Source: Casuarina equisetifolia
Taxonomy: Eukaryota > Streptophyta > Magnoliopsida > Fagales > Casuarinaceae
Reading direction: 5' to 3'
Assembly: GCA_028551475.1 (NCBI GenBank)
Contig: CM052358.1
Location: 250,501 to 314,500 of the forward strand
DNA length: 64,000 nt
Positions 10,002 through 22,680 of the stretch are shown one piece after another. Position numbers and translations under genes: made by a program. The stretch's first letter is position 1, and each line of letters opens with the position of its first letter. The notes beneath the pieces are model-generated. The model did no database searches. It was given only the letters and a program-made list of their open reading frames with translations, and was not told the DNA's origin.

Positions 10002-13000
10002 ATGTTGAATGTCTCGAGCAATGTGTGCGCGGACCAAATCCAAGCCCTAACCCAATGCGGCTTCCTGGCCCGTCCCTTGCCCGGGCCCGCTTTCATTAAT
10101 CGGAGAAATGCCGCCGTTTGGGGCCGTCCGATGAGCAAGGCTCCTATCCTGGCTGTCGTCTCGGACCGGAGCGGCGCTGCACGGACCACCTTGCCTGGGT
10201 CGGGGAGTCTTGCGGACCGGTTGAGGCTGGGCAGCTTGACGGAGGACGGGTTGTCGTATAAGGAGAGGTTCATTGTGAGGTGCTACGAAGTAGGGATCAA
10301 CAAGACTGCTACTGTTGAAACCATTGCCAATCTCTTGCAGGTTGAAGACAATACGACAAATTTCATGCTTTGATTGAATTGTGTTTGATCTAGTTTCAAC
10401 TTCCTGATGGTTTTTATGGGCCATGTGTGGGTCTTTGGCATGTGGGTATTCTGGTGATTTTCTCCGTCACATGCATTTGCAAGTGTTTGTTCCGAATTTA
10501 GGAGGTCCTAATTGAATTCTTGAGGGATTGTGTCGCTGGGTATTGTTGCTTTTGCTCTTAGCAATTTGATATGTTATGGATGTCTATATCTGTCTTTCTC
10601 CATTTCTTTTTCGATGAAAGGTTCTGCGGGTTTCAGTTCTCTTGATTTTGGCAAATTTGTAATCTTTAGCCACCTGGATATATTTGATAGTTTTCATCTG
10701 CTTTCCATTATTCCGGTTACTTGCTTGTTGGACAGTAGACTCTGGATCATGTCAGTTTCTGCTTCCTGGAATTATGAATTCTCTCTTAGTTTGCTCTTGG
10801 ATTGTGTGTGGGCTGTGGAATGCTCTAATAAGCGCCTAAATTCTTTCTGCTGAGTTAGGGGACCGCTTATGCATTTAACTTCTAGAGATTATTATCTGAA
10901 CTCTATTCACCGAAAGACCGGTTCTTCTCGAACTTATTTCCTTAGAATTTTGTGATTTAGGAGGTTGGATGTAACCATGCTCAGAGTGTGGGATTTTCAA
11001 ATGATGGTTTTGCAACAACCCCCACAATGAGGAAATTGCATCTCATATGGGTGACTGCTCGCATGCATATTGAAATCTACAAATACCCAGCTTGGTAAGT
11101 TTTTTATTCTTCGAAGTAGAATTCTGTTTTCAAATTTATTTTGTGATGAGTCTTATTTTGGGAACATGGGTGTGGGGTACAGGAGTGATGTAGTTGAAAT
11201 CGAAACTTGGTGTCAAGGGGAAGGAAGAATTGGAACCAGACGTGATTGGATAATCAAGGACTGCACTACTGGTCAAGTCATTGGAAGAGCAACAAGGTGA
11301 GTACAAAGCTACTCTTCCTTTTTTACTTTCTTTGCTTTGGAATCATTACTTTTAAGTTTGGGTAAAACGGATTATGAGGTATAATGAGAGAGCATCTTTC
11401 TAATCTAGGTTGTAGAAATGCAGAAGCATGACTAATTTAACCAGATATAAGTCCTGAACGTCACTTCTTTGAGGATAACTGGATGTGCTTCTAGATGGTT
11501 TTGGGGAAAGATCCTCTTTCTCTTTTGCAGTTTTATGTACCTTTTAAGTCTCTGGAGATAAATTTCATATTTGCTATAGCTGAAAGTTCTAATGAACTAC
11601 TGCTAATCATAGTTATCTTTCTTTGAGAGAGCATGTGTGCATCCAGAAAGTTGTAGAGCTAACCTGCTTATCCATTTGTTTTGTATTGCAACGGGAAAAC
11701 AAGGTCAGATAAATTATCTTTATTTTGTATGGTAAGAATCGCATCATAGGCTGCATCAAGATTGCTGGAAGGTGTAATCATGTACTAACTTTATTGCATG
11801 TTGAAACCAGTTTAGAGAGCCCAATTTCATTGCTAGATTCAAGTGACGCTAATGTGGCACCTGTTAATTACAGTGTAATAACTAAAGTAGTATTATGCAG
11901 TGTCTTGTGGATCAGTTACCTCAATAAGAATAGCTAGACTACATTGGACTTGATTTTGTTTCAGAATATCCCCTTTTGGTGATGGATTCTTTACCTTCTG
12001 GCCTTTCCAAGAATAAAACTGCGTATTTTAATGCAATATCTAGTTTCTGGTAGATGGAAAGTTCGAAATTTTATCTTCTAGAAGGGGTTATAAAAAATGT
12101 CCATAGCATAGAATGGTACCTTTGAGGGAACAAATGCAGAATGCACCCGTTATTAAATAATTTCCCATCTTAATGGTACATAATGAGTTACCATGTTAAT
12201 CTGTTGTATCAATAGAAATTATCTGGAGGAATATGATTTGTCTAACATGATCCTCTGGTCAAAAGTTTCTATGATAGAACCTATTCTATGGAGCTTCATA
12301 AGTCATCATGAACCATCAACGATCCAAAAGTTTTTGTTTGCCTTTCTTTAACTTTTATGTATTAGAAAATACAGGATTCGTTTGATTCAAAATTTTGAGG
12401 ATTTTGGTTTTGAAAATACTTATGGAAAAAATTAGATTTAAAAGGTTATTTTGGTGGGAATCGCATTTCAAATGTATTGTCTTTGGGGCTTTTTTTTTTT
12501 TTTTTCAATTTGTTATGGTTGAAGTAGAAAGGTTTCAATAGAGGAGAATTGAAAAATGTTCTACAGAATTTTTTTTTAAAAAAAATTGAAAAACCTTTAA
12601 GTCTATTGGAGCTGGTCTCCATGGACACAAGCCATCACCCTTGTGTAAGCTGCTTCTGTTATCCCTAGTGAAAGCTATCAGATTGATTCCTTTGTTGTCA
12701 CCACAGGATCTAGAGGGGACCAATGTGTTTTTGCTGCCAGGCATAATTGGCTGTTGCACCATGGCCATGACACAGGTCCAACAGCTGCCAATATGGTGGC
12801 TGCAAACAGATCCAGCAACCGAGGTGGCCACCTCAATGGCTATAGTTGAAAATTCTTATTGATACCTTTTTATCTGAAATTTGTTTTTCAGTGCTCAAAA
12901 ATTGAGAAAAAAAATGAAGCCGTTTAGATGGGTCAGGGTTATCCTGCTGGAATAAAGGTGGTTTGGTGGACCACTGACATGAGTTAGTATGGCTCTGGGC

Positions 13001-16000
13001 TAGGATATTGCTTGCATAATTTCTCATCGCGATCTTTCCCTCACTCTGGTTCTTTTCACTCTTGTTATTGACAGATGAATCTTATCTTAATTTTAAGATT
13101 GTTTTTGTAGAGGTTATTAAAAATCTGTTGTTGGGTGAAAGGGACTAGATGATTTGTGAGCAATCATTGGTGTTTTGTCTAACTTTGCCTATCTGATTTG
13201 ATATGCGTTCTCCTTGTTTGATGTGTGAACCTTTGTTCCAGCAAGTGGGTCATGATGAACCAAGACACCAGAAGACTTCAGAAAGTAAGTGATGACGTAC
13301 GGGAAGAGTATTTAGTTTATTGTCCTCGGGAACCCAGGTAAAGATTTCTGTCTGCTTTTGGCCTAAATTATCAGTTTTCTCATAAAGAGTTTTATGTAGT
13401 TTATACATAGTTAAACATAATTCTTCTTGGCATTATCTGTTGTTTTATTATTTGAAACCTTTTGCTTACCTCTTTGTCGTATGTGTCACTGGACTGGGCA
13501 ACTTAAAGTTAGCTTAAGACCAGATATTATTCATTAAAATATTTGAATTGGAAGGAAATAATTTATTTACTGTGCTGTGGAGGGAATAGATAGTTTAACC
13601 ATGCATAGGTTTGAAGTGAAAGAGGTCCATTAGTGAACTTATCTTTCCATCCTGAAAGTAGTACCCTAAGTATGGGCAATAAGAGTACAAGAAATATTTA
13701 GTTGTAATGATAGGCTAGCTAAATTACTAATCAAGTTATTAAGAGTGGTACAATGGGACATGTCAGTACATATTAGTGTGGTGTGAATGTTTAGCAAGTG
13801 TTTTGGAAATGATTTTTGTTTCATATGTTTTATTTATAGAGTTTTTGATATGATAAAAGATCAAAAATTGTTCGCAGTAAGTTCCATATCCGGAATTGTG
13901 GTTTTTGTGTTCACAGAAAACGTAATTGTTTAACAAATTTTGTGAATAATGTCTGCTGGTATTTGTGATAAAATTCTGATTTCAAAGTTACTTTTGAAAC
14001 ACATGGAAAAAAAAAAAAAGGAAAGTAAAATTAGGGTGGCACTGCGTATGAAAAAAAATGGAATTAGGAACAATCATGCAATTACATGTAACCAAAACAG
14101 AAGTGATCCTATAAGCACCCGTATGAGATTGAATGAGCCATGTGATCACCCATCTTCTCCATTGAGGGTAACCATGTAATCATATATATATATTTAAAAA
14201 AAAAAATTTCGGGTCTTTTGTTTTGTAACTAATAAGTTAATTTTTCATGTTTGAAAAATATTAGTACATTTTTTTTCATATATTTTCTTATTCACAAAGA
14301 TATAGAAAGTTCAAAAGAGCGCATTTTGTTTTTGCTAAGTATTTTTGTTTTTGAAGAAATGTTTCATTTGGTAACTGTTTTCTAAAAGATGGGTTTTTTC
14401 TTGTTTGATAAGAGGAAATGATTTTGAAATATTTAGCAAAAATAACCTATATTTTGCTGAATCCAAACTGGCAACAACAACAAACATTTGAAGCAGGGAA
14501 AAGGACATTGCCTCGAGTAAGACTCGAGTTATACATAACACCTCCTACCACAAGGAGAAAGCACTATTCTCCCTTTCATATTCTTCAAATTAGTTGTATT
14601 CCTTGGTTTATCAAAATTCAATTTTGCTCATAAAAGATTTAGTAGTCTCTCCTAATAAAGTTGTTTACAGTATGGATTATGGCTTTTCCATTGGGAAGAG
14701 GGGGGGGGGGGGTTGTGGTTTGGGAGGGGAACCTATTTTCGCATCTTAGAAAAGATTTTGAAACTTCTGAAGACGATGCTAGATATTGATAGTTAGAAGG
14801 TATAATTGGAAACATTCCAATGGATATAAAAAAACTCTAGCATATTTATAGCTTGAGTGCTAAATCCCGCAATCCCCCCTAATGCTCTAAATTTTATCCT
14901 CCTATTCTAAACTGTGTGATATATTCTCATACTTATAACTGATCTTGTTTTGCCTTCTGTAGATTGGCAATTCCAGAGGAGGATAGCAGTAGCCTGAAAA
15001 AAATATCAGAACTGGAAGATCCTGCTCAGTATTCAAAACTGGGACTTGTGGTAAGATCAGCTGTTTCATTTAAATCCTTTCCACTGTTTAGTATCTCAAT
15101 AAGCTTTTGGTTTTTGCAGCCCAGAAGAGCTGATCTAGACATGAACCAGCATGTCAATAATGTCACCTATATTGGATGGGTTCTGGAGGTTGGTAGAAGC
15201 TACCCTTCATTTATATTTGGAACTCTGGTTACAATGCCCATGCCTTTTATTTTATTTTATTTTGGTTCTTTTTTTCCCTCTCTATTTTTGATTCAAAACT
15301 AGTCGTATTATGGAGCAACTTTCAAAAGCGCTTCAGCACCTATAACTTGGATGCTATGAATCAGGAATGGCGATATGGTAGTCCGCCAGTAGGAAGGTCA
15401 AAAAATTATGCCCTTCTTGTTCCATGTATGTGAACCTGTTCTAGGTTCGTGTTTGCTTAGTGGAGCTTCCTCTTAAGGAGCTCTTTCACTTTATGGCAGT
15501 CCTAGCTTGATGGAGCATTTTTTTGCTTTTCCTAGTCTTCTAAGTCCTTTCGTGATGGAGCATTTTCTTGCTTTTCTTAGCCTTCTTAGTTCTTGCTGAT
15601 TTGTCAAATTAGAATAAGAAACAGAAAATAAACAAAAATTAAAGAGATACAATAATAGATATATAATGGAATCCTCTCTACTGCTCATATGAATTAGGAC
15701 CCTCGAAATTTTGGTAAGTGTCTTCTGACTCCTGTTTTTTTCTTCAAGAGGAGGCCTACAAACTTGAGAAATAAAGTAAAAGATTAAAAGGGGAAGTTAT
15801 TGACATAATAAACTCTAGATTACAAAGCAATAACTAGACAGGATGTGTGTTAAATATGGCTCCTTATTCCATTAATGATGAAATTATTATCAACCTAAAA
15901 ATTTGTTGCCGAAATTGACCATCTACCAACCATCAATCAGCTTTATTTGCTGCCTCTTAAACAGAGTGCCAAACTATGGGTATCCGAAGTCAAAAACCGT

Positions 16001-16380
16001 GTATCACTTGGTCATTTATATGATGGCTCTTGTTTGTCTTGTTACTGTTATTTCCTTTCTATCTCTATGGCTGATTCATCAGTTTATTCTCATTGCAACA
16101 GAGTATTCCTCAAAAAATCATTGACAGCCATGAACTGCAAACTATTACCTTAGATTACAGACGGGAGTGCCAACATAATGACCTAGTCGATTCACTTACA
16201 AGTGTGGAACCAGTTGAGGGTGCTAAAGCAATTTTGGAGCTTCAAGGGACTAATGGATCTGCCGTTGGTATGCGGAACAAAGAAGATTTACACCAATTTT
16301 TACACTTATTGCGATTGTCCACTGATGGGCTTGAAATAAATCGAGGACGCACCGAATGGAGAAAGAAACCCGCAAGATGA
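10002..16380 (+). CDS. FATA: Oleoyl-acyl carrier protein thioesterase, FATA (seven exons)
   Basis: Hydrolyses oleoyl-ACP in the plastid stroma, ending fatty-acid synthesis and releasing oleate for export. Exons 10002-10340, 10961-11094, 11183-11296, 13242-13337, 14963-15050, 15120-15188 and 16102-16380 join in phase to 372 residues, a normal FATA length. The first 70 or so residues are transit-peptide-like, followed by the conserved block SLTEDGLSYKERF and GINKTATVETIANLLQ at the end of exon 1. Exon 6 carries RADLDMNQHVNNVTYIGW with Asp264, Asn266 and His268; Glu302 in YRREC completes the proposed catalytic set of plant acyl-ACP thioesterases. The end FLHLLRLS...WRKKPAR is typical of FATA rather than FATB. 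The ATG at 10002 is the first in frame and gives the usual ML(K/N)VS-like start. All borders are GT-AG. Introns 3 (1,945 bases) and 4 (1,625 bases) are long. The gene looks intact and is the source of the pseudogene at 32.8-44.2 kb. Confidence 0.96.
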
Positions 16381-16504
16381 CACAATTTAGTCCGCTACAT
16401 CCTTTTTTGCTTGACCTAGTTTGCTGTCCTATCCTTCCTTTCATGTCTTTTTACCGTTCAGCTGCAATGTCATTTTTTAGGAGCGTTGTATAAACTCTTG
16501 TTGC

Positions 16505-16510
16505 AATAAA
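16505..16510 (+). terminator. Candidate polyadenylation signal of FATA
   Basis: AATAAA lies 125 bases after the FATA stop codon, inside a short direct repeat (AAACTCNTGTTGCAAT twice). The copy near 43.4 kb has lost one repeat and with it the AATAAA. Confidence 0.5.
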
Positions 16511-17249
16511 CTCCTGTTGCAATGTGCATGCAGATTGCCATGTGAGACTCCAATTTTCGGTTCAATTGAGGGAGGAACATTTACTTCTTATTTTTCGAAC
16601 GCCCTCAAACTTTTGTCAATTGTTTTACTTTATATAAATAGATCTATGTCTTGAATATAAGGGCCATAAGTTTCGTGCATGCCAATGACTTTTAATGTTT
16701 TCGCGAGTTTCCATTACAACAGCATGTGGAAAATATGTCTTCTTTCTTGATATTTTTTGATAAACTAAATGAAGAGAACATCTATTCTTTGTGGATGCAA
16801 AAAGGATGACCAATTACTTCAAGCGACTGACTGGGACTCATTTACGAAGGATTAATATTGTTGCAAGCACAAATGTCATGAAATTATCAAGAATCTCTTA
16901 TGTTCAACTGCTAAACTTTTCCTTCAATGGACTAAAATTTTAGCTTTCATGCAATTGAAAAATTCCATTTTAAAAGTTAATGCCATTTTCATCCAGTTAA
17001 TCCTAAGGGTCATCCTTTCCCATTAGAAAACCTTATTACCAGAACAATCAAAAGGACCACAACCATGCCAAATGAGACCCCATCATTTCAATGAACCATT
17101 GTATCCAAGTTCTTAGATTATTGGAGACATTTAGTCCTTTCAAAGAAAAAGCAAATATTGTTGACTCAACATAGATTATGCACAAACTTAGCTTTTATGG
17201 TAACTCTTCTCAGTCGATGATGGTTATTCTAAGTCCAACACTTGAAAAG
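16511..17249. other. FATA 3' flank
   Basis: No gene. The stretch is duplicated downstream of the FATA pseudogene (about 43.4-44.2 kb). A fragment recurs at about 47.4-47.56 kb, and diverged pieces recur at 52.85-53.0 and 61.3-61.5 kb beside copies of the EAR-motif gene family. Confidence 0.6.
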
Positions 17250-18720
17250 CCAAATAAATAGATTAATTTAACTACTAATAAAAGTACATGAAATAGAAAC
17301 AAGTAGACCATTTGAATGCAAACGAATAAAGCATAGGAAAGAAAAAAAAAACTAGTTCATTTTAGCTCTTAGCTCAATCTTATGAACAATTGTTTTCTTT
17401 TTCTGCATCTTAAAATGTTCTTCTTCCAATATTAGGCTCTCCTTCTAGCTAGGACATTCTTTACCAAGTACCATACCATCTTGACAATCATAAAAACGAA
17501 ACCATGATATTGCGTTATTGGATCAAAATCCATTAAACTAAATCCACTGGTTGCATACCCAAGTAGTTTAGTACTTGGGTAACAAAAGTAGCCACTTTTC
17601 TTGCTTGAAATCAACAATAGCCAAAGATCCAAAACTCATACCATCCGTTGTTTACAATGGTAGCCCCTTAACAAAATTAAAATTCTAAATGATCAAGTAT
17701 CTAAAATAAGACTAGAATAAAAATTTTAATAAGCTACATTTCTATTACAAAGGGAGAACAAAGAAAGACATGAAGTGGTGGAATTATGATGTATTGCTTT
17801 CTTACAAAAACTATACATTATTTTTCCTCTTATAATATAAAGATTGACCAACATAAAAAATATTCAAACAAATAAATAAAATATTCTTCTACTATTTGTA
17901 CAAATAATTCCCTAATTAGAGTACACCATATAAAAAGAGTAATCGGTCATATTAAGAAAAATAAGATGAAATATATATGCATATCTCCAACCTATAAAAG
18001 CCACATTGTGTGTGTTGACTAAAGCAAGGCTAGTGGTTATGTCCACATCATAGTTTATAAGTTGGCTTTTAGATTAAATTTTATTTTATTTTATGTAGTA
18101 TCAAATCCAAAATGATTTGCTTTAAATCTCATTCAACCTTTAGATCTAATCCGACCAATGTTTTAACATTTTCAAAATGTCAACGTTTGTGGAGGTGTTC
18201 AAGTGGTTCAGCACCACACCGACCGTCCAACCTTCTGCTAGCTGCGTAGAAACATTTCCTCTAATCCAAATTCTACTCTTACTATCTATATAAGACATCA
18301 AAACATCTTTGAGAGATTATAATTTTTCTTGTTTCTGTTTATAAGGAGATCAATCAAGTGTCTTAAATCTCAGCCCTCTTTGAAAAAAAATTAGATGGTA
18401 TATAATGATAAACCTTGCACTATAAGAGAAGACCTTAAAAAATTATCTTAATAGCATAAGAAGTAAACTACGTGATAGTAGTTTAATGGACTCTGTTTAG
18501 TGCTTAAAATACAAAATGTTGTCATGGTCAATGGTTTTACACTAAAAAAGTAATACATTAGGATATACAATGCAAGTACCAACCACTAGACATGTGAAAT
18601 AAGAAAACTTTTGACAAATCTTTAGATAATTCAACCATTAAACCTCTTACCCCCTTTTCTTAGAGTTTATATTTATCTCAGAATTGCTAATGTGCCTAGA
18701 ATTATAGAATTTGACATGAG
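17250..18720 (-). pseudogene. EAR-family remnant: intron 3-like, 3' flank and terminal-exon fragment
   Basis: Bases 17250-17660 match the intron-3 region of the best family copy (about 45070-45550). Bases 17900-18640 match the family's 3' flank (also at 44380-44898 and 59337-60060). Bases 18650-18720 are a piece of the terminal exon, read on the minus strand as an ISNSEININS-like segment. No reading frame can be assembled. The order shows a rearranged copy lying tail-to-tail with FATA. Confidence 0.55.
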
Positions 18721-18760
18721 ATAAATATAAACTCTAAAAAGGGAGGAGGTAAGAGGTTTA
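18639..18760. repeat. Inverted repeat with 42-44 bp arms
   Basis: Arms 18639-18680 and 18717-18760 are imperfect reverse complements (for example TAGAGTTTATATTTATCTCA against TGAGATAAATATAAACTCTA) around a 36-base loop. The arms come from the terminal exon and its donor-side sequence in the EAR family, so this is a small head-to-head duplication of that exon end. Confidence 0.8.
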
Positions 18761-18767
18761 AATATAA

Positions 18768-19318
18768 ACTCATGAAGAATGTGAAGTAGATAGAAAGAAT
18801 ATCAAAGACGTAGATGATAAAATATTTATTAAAATAGAAGTCAAATGATTATCCGTGGAAGAGTGGCAAATCCTCAGCTTTAGCGAAATAGAGGATTTAT
18901 GATGAAATTAAATTAGTTGCATAAAACCCCCAGACACTTTCTTTTGTACGAAAAATCAAAGACAAAAGCAATCAAGCAAAGAGGGTGACCTTTTTCTCTT
19001 GTTTCAGTTTATAAGGAGGTGAACATGTTTAAGATAAATATTAGATGGTATATAATGGTAAACCAATCATTAGTGTGTCAAAAAACCTGGCACATTAAGA
19101 AAAGACCTTAAAAGCTTACCCTAATAACATAGGGTGAAAATTATATGACCGTAGTCTAATGAACTCCATTTAATGCTTCGAATACAAAATACTGTCAGAA
19201 ATTAGGACATCCAAAGCAAGTACCAATCTACTAAACGTGCAAAAGAAGGAAACCTTTGACAAGTCCTAGATAATTCAACCAACCATTAGATCAGTCCTAG
19301 CTCTTGCCTCCTATCTTC
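18768..19318. repeat. EAR-family 3' flank repeat
   Basis: This block recurs at 53777-54125 and 62058-62620, starting near ACTCATGAAGAATGTGAAGT, and its right half is related to the flank at 18.3-18.6, 44.6 and 59.8 kb. In the better copies it lies immediately past the terminal exon on the minus strand, so it probably holds the 3' untranslated region. Confidence 0.75.
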
Positions 19319-19398
19319 TTACGAGTTATTATTTATCTCGGAATTGTCAATGCGTCCCCGCCGCCTGTTGGGTTTGTTCTGTTCCCTCGTCCTTCCTT
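19319..19398 (-). pseudogene. EAR-family terminal exon, copy A
   Basis: A splice acceptor (GTTGCAG) precedes an 80-base exon on the minus strand that, given one base from the previous exon, reads 26 residues starting EGRTREQNKPNRRRG and ending INNNS then stop. The same 80-base exon is at 62621-62700. No upstream exons carrying the EAR motif were found within this copy, so it is an orphan exon here. Confidence 0.5.
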
Positions 19399-20126
19399 CT
19401 GCAACGATCACGGGTTTTGATAGAGAGAGAGATGGGAGCCGAACTTTGAAATGTCAAATAAATGGAGTTGGCTCTGTCTGCAGATTTCTGTCGATTCGGG
19501 CGTTGGAGGGACTTGAGAAAACGTTTTCACTCGGTCTTCTCTCTCAATCACTCTCTAGGTTTAAAGGAGCATCTTGAGCTTCGACCATTCTCTCACTCTT
19601 TGGGTTTTGGTTTTGAAGGTGTTGGAGAATGGTTGGACATATTTATACTACAGTGAATTATTTATTTCTTATCTATACTACAGTGAATCATCTCTGAGAG
19701 CGTGTAAAAAAATCATTCATTATTTAAAAAACTCAAGAGATAGGCATAAAATTAATTAGTGTTTTGTTTTACTCTACATTGAAATATAATCATATCTATA
19801 TTAGTAGCCTAACTAAAACTATCCTCGTTCTTCCAGAGTCAAAATCAGAACTTTACATGTCATAGATATGGATTTATTTTATTTTATTTTTTTTCAAATT
19901 AATCATTGAAAAAAAAAAAACCGAAGTCTCAAGTGCCGTACACGAGAAAGAAGGTAATATATATATATATTAATATTATATAATCATCTAATTTTGGTTC
20001 TCACTAAGAGACATGCTAAATTGACAGAACGAACGCTTCCCCTCTATACATTATGGATTTAAATCTTTAAACCATATACGAGACCCCTTAGGTAAAGGTC
20101 TTAAATCCACTGGAATATTATCAGGT

Positions 20127-20342
20127 ATGAGCAAAGTTGTGGCTGTGGTGATCTTGATTTGGCTTGGAAATGGCCTCGTGGAGGGGAAAGATTCCTTTCC
20201 TCCAGCTTTTCCTCTACTTCCGCCTTCTCCTACAACTCAGGACTCCAATCCCTATCAACAAAAATGCTGGCCAGACAAAAACCCTCCGTACGCATCGGAC
20301 TTCGCCGTCCAAAAAAGAAGCGGTTTTTCCAATAAAGTGTAA
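20127..20342 (+). CDS. Small secreted-protein-like ORF, probably chimeric
   Basis: ATG opens 71 codons. Residues 1-20 form a good signal peptide (MSKVVAVVILIWLGNGLVEG), followed by a Pro-rich stretch and a single Cys near residue 47. The beginning is reminiscent of small Pro-rich/Cys-rich plant secreted proteins, but the only cysteine gives no family. From about base 20290 the sequence is the 5' region of the EAR family in antisense (compare 46850-46930), so the C-terminal third is foreign and the ORF may be a fragment fused at a duplication breakpoint. No intron or TATA box is certain. Confidence 0.3.
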   Translation: MSKVVAVVILIWLGNGLVEGKDSFPPAFPLLPPSPTTQDSNPYQQKCWPDKNPPYASDFAVQKRSGFSNKV

Positions 20343-20640
20343 ATTCCTAAATCCTTAGCATCACAAAGCTTAGGTCTAACAAAAGCATAGGAATCTGGTC
20401 CCAATTGACAAAAAATGCAAATCAAACAAAATATCTAACCGAATAGTTCAAGTGTGGCAGGAGAAAGTTCAAAATGAAAATAGAGATTCCGATTACAACA
20501 GAAAACTTACTTTTACTAGACAACTTCCAGAAGTAACACAGATCGAATTCGGAAACCGTCTACCAAAATCTTCAAAGAGGTTTTCTGCTCCACAGAAGAA
20601 GAAATGCGAGCGAATCTACTTTGCAATGAAACCAAATTGA
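20290..20640 (-). repeat. EAR-family 5' region, copy A
   Basis: Matches 46850-47180 (best copy) and more weakly 31800-31950 and 54850-54980, including the stretch around CACAGAAGAAGAAATG. In the best copy this lies upstream of the exon with the start codon, so it is leader or promoter sequence. No coding exon was found between it and 19398. Confidence 0.6.
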
Positions 20641-21940
20641 GTGTAGAATATGAAGACAAAAATATTAAACTTGAGAAAATTTATTAATAATTATTTTTTA
20701 TTAAAAGAACCCAAAATTAGACTCAGTGGTTGTTTGATTCAAAGTAAAATAGCACTATTTGTTTTGCTAAGGAATAAATTGAACATGAAAAATAATTTGG
20801 ATATGATATGGATTTGCCATGTGTAAAATAAGATTTTAATGAGAAATATCCAAAACCTTCATGCGAAATATCATAATCATTTTTAAAAACCAAATTACAA
20901 GTGGGCATCTACTTGAGAATACAATTTTTATTTTTTATTTTTTTATTGAAGATAGAAAAACTAGGAACAAAACAAAAACAAAAACTAGCTAAAATGACAA
21001 AACAAATAATATAAAGTTCCCTTTTAACCGTGCCTAGCCTAATCAAGGCCCCGGTTGATCGGTCTTGAAATGTACAAAAATTATCCAAAAAAAAAAAATT
21101 ACACAATTATTGTCATATATTAGTCTGCAAATAGATAAAAGACTGCCTAAAATGTACAACATATAATATGTACAAAGCGGCCACTCGACCCTTTTCTCCT
21201 TCGAGATAATATCACTCCCTCGGGCATGCGTACGGGAGAAAACCCCAAATCAACCTACATCCTAACAGGAAGCTTTCTTCCCATTTGCACACTTGCCCAA
21301 GACAGAACTAAGCGTCACATACAAAGAAATGCAGGGAAAAAATTCCTTTACAGTAGTGAAAAGCAAGTGATCGAGAATGAAAGAGGAAATTTAATTTTGA
21401 AGTAGCTAAGAAAAAAAAAAAAAAACGAAGCCGAGGCCTAGAAACTTTCTAAATTCCAGGACTCGAAGCTTGAATTCCATGGTTTTAACAATAAAGGGGT
21501 GGCGGAACCCGCGATTGTATTCTAAATCCTGCTTTGTGTTCTAATGGAACGGTCCGGAATCATTTTCCTTATAACTATTTAATTAAAAACTGGAACTCAA
21601 AATGTTAAAACTCTAATTTCTAATACGACTTTATATTTTTAAGGACTTTGAACATCACATATGAAATGTCCTTCAAATTTCATATAAAAATAACTCAAAT
21701 AATTTTAATCTTTATAACATCTAAAGTTAGTACACAACTGTTGGACTATACCTCTTTGCCTCACCAAGTTTATTCTTGAGCTTGATTCATTGTCAAAGAC
21801 TCTAATCTCTAAAATGAGCACCCCACCTCCAATTTAAAAGTTTCTTCGATTATTTCCAAACTTTTTTGGTAGTCCTCTCTTTCCTTTGTTAGTGGGCTTC
21901 AAACTAGGGAACTTTTTCTTCCATATTCAAAAGTAACTCT
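20641..21940. other. Intergenic DNA left of Copia-2
   Basis: No gene was found. The last 100 bases (about 21840-21940) match 55310-55394 and continue on the other side of Copia-2 at 29033, so they are the left half of its target site. Confidence 0.55.
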
Positions 21941-22269
21941 TGTAAATTGAAGACTTTGAACACATAGATGGAGAATAAAGCTATGATAAATGGAGAGAAA
22001 ATTCTATTACAATGAAATGGGATAAGTTGTTCCCATGGTGAATATTATGAACATCAAACAAAACATTTATAGACAAAACGGAAGACTGAAATCCTAAACC
22101 TAAAATTCTTGTCCGGAGGTCTGAGATGTGTCTTCCTGCAGGTTGCGTGCTGCAAGCTAGACGGTGTAGGCAGCAGCAGAGAAGTCAGACGCGTGCTTCT
22201 TTGCTGCCCCTCATAGCTGGTGACGTGGCAGCCGCATAGACGTGGCTACCACATAGACTCATCCGAATA
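21941..22269 (-). repeat. Copia-2 3' LTR
   Basis: 329 bases, matching 28699-29027 with about 14 differences. On the minus strand it begins TATTCGG where the other LTR has TGTTCGG, so its terminal TG is mutated. A purine-rich tract (GAAGGAGCC, minus strand) sits directly before it at 22270-22278. Confidence 0.92.
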
Positions 22270-22276
22270 GGCTCCT

Positions 22277-22675
22277 TCAAGCTAAAGGTCGATATGTGTT
22301 GATGACATTTAGCTTGCGGAGGAGATGAAGATGCTGATTTGCCCCGAGGGCCTTGGTTAAGATATCGGCTGACTGATCTTTGGTTCCAACATGTTTGGTC
22401 TTGATGAGTCCTCGCTGAATCTTTTTTCGAATGAAATGACAATCTACATCTATGTGTTTGGTCCTCTGATGGACCATAGGGTTTGCTGCTAGCTCCATGG
22501 AGGCCTTGTTATCACAATACAAGGTAACAGGACGAGGAACATCAATTCCCATATCTCCCAAAAGCCCTAATAACCAAATGATCTCACATGAGGTGAGTGC
22601 CATGGCTCGATACTCTGCCTCAGTGGAAGATAAAGAGACGACTACTTGCTTCTTGCTTTTCCAAGAAATCAAGGC
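22277..22675 (-). pseudogene. Copia-2 RNase H C-terminal part
   Basis: On the minus strand it reads ISWKSKKQ, then SSTEAEYRAM, YCDNKASMELAANP and HQRTKHIDVDCHFIR, typical of copia RNase H, and stops at 22277 just before the LTR. It is cut from the rest of the polyprotein by the insertion at 22681-23929. Confidence 0.92.
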
Positions 22676-22680
22676 GTCCC

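Noticed and set aside
12610..12843. GC-richer segment in FATA intron 3 as a hidden exon or TE
   Set aside because: Frames exist on both strands, but no homologue is recognised and the pseudogene copy changes them freely.
14700..14712. G-run as a quadruplex or regulatory site
   Set aside because: A single homopolymer in intron 4; the relocated copy at 32.6 kb has a shorter, interrupted run.
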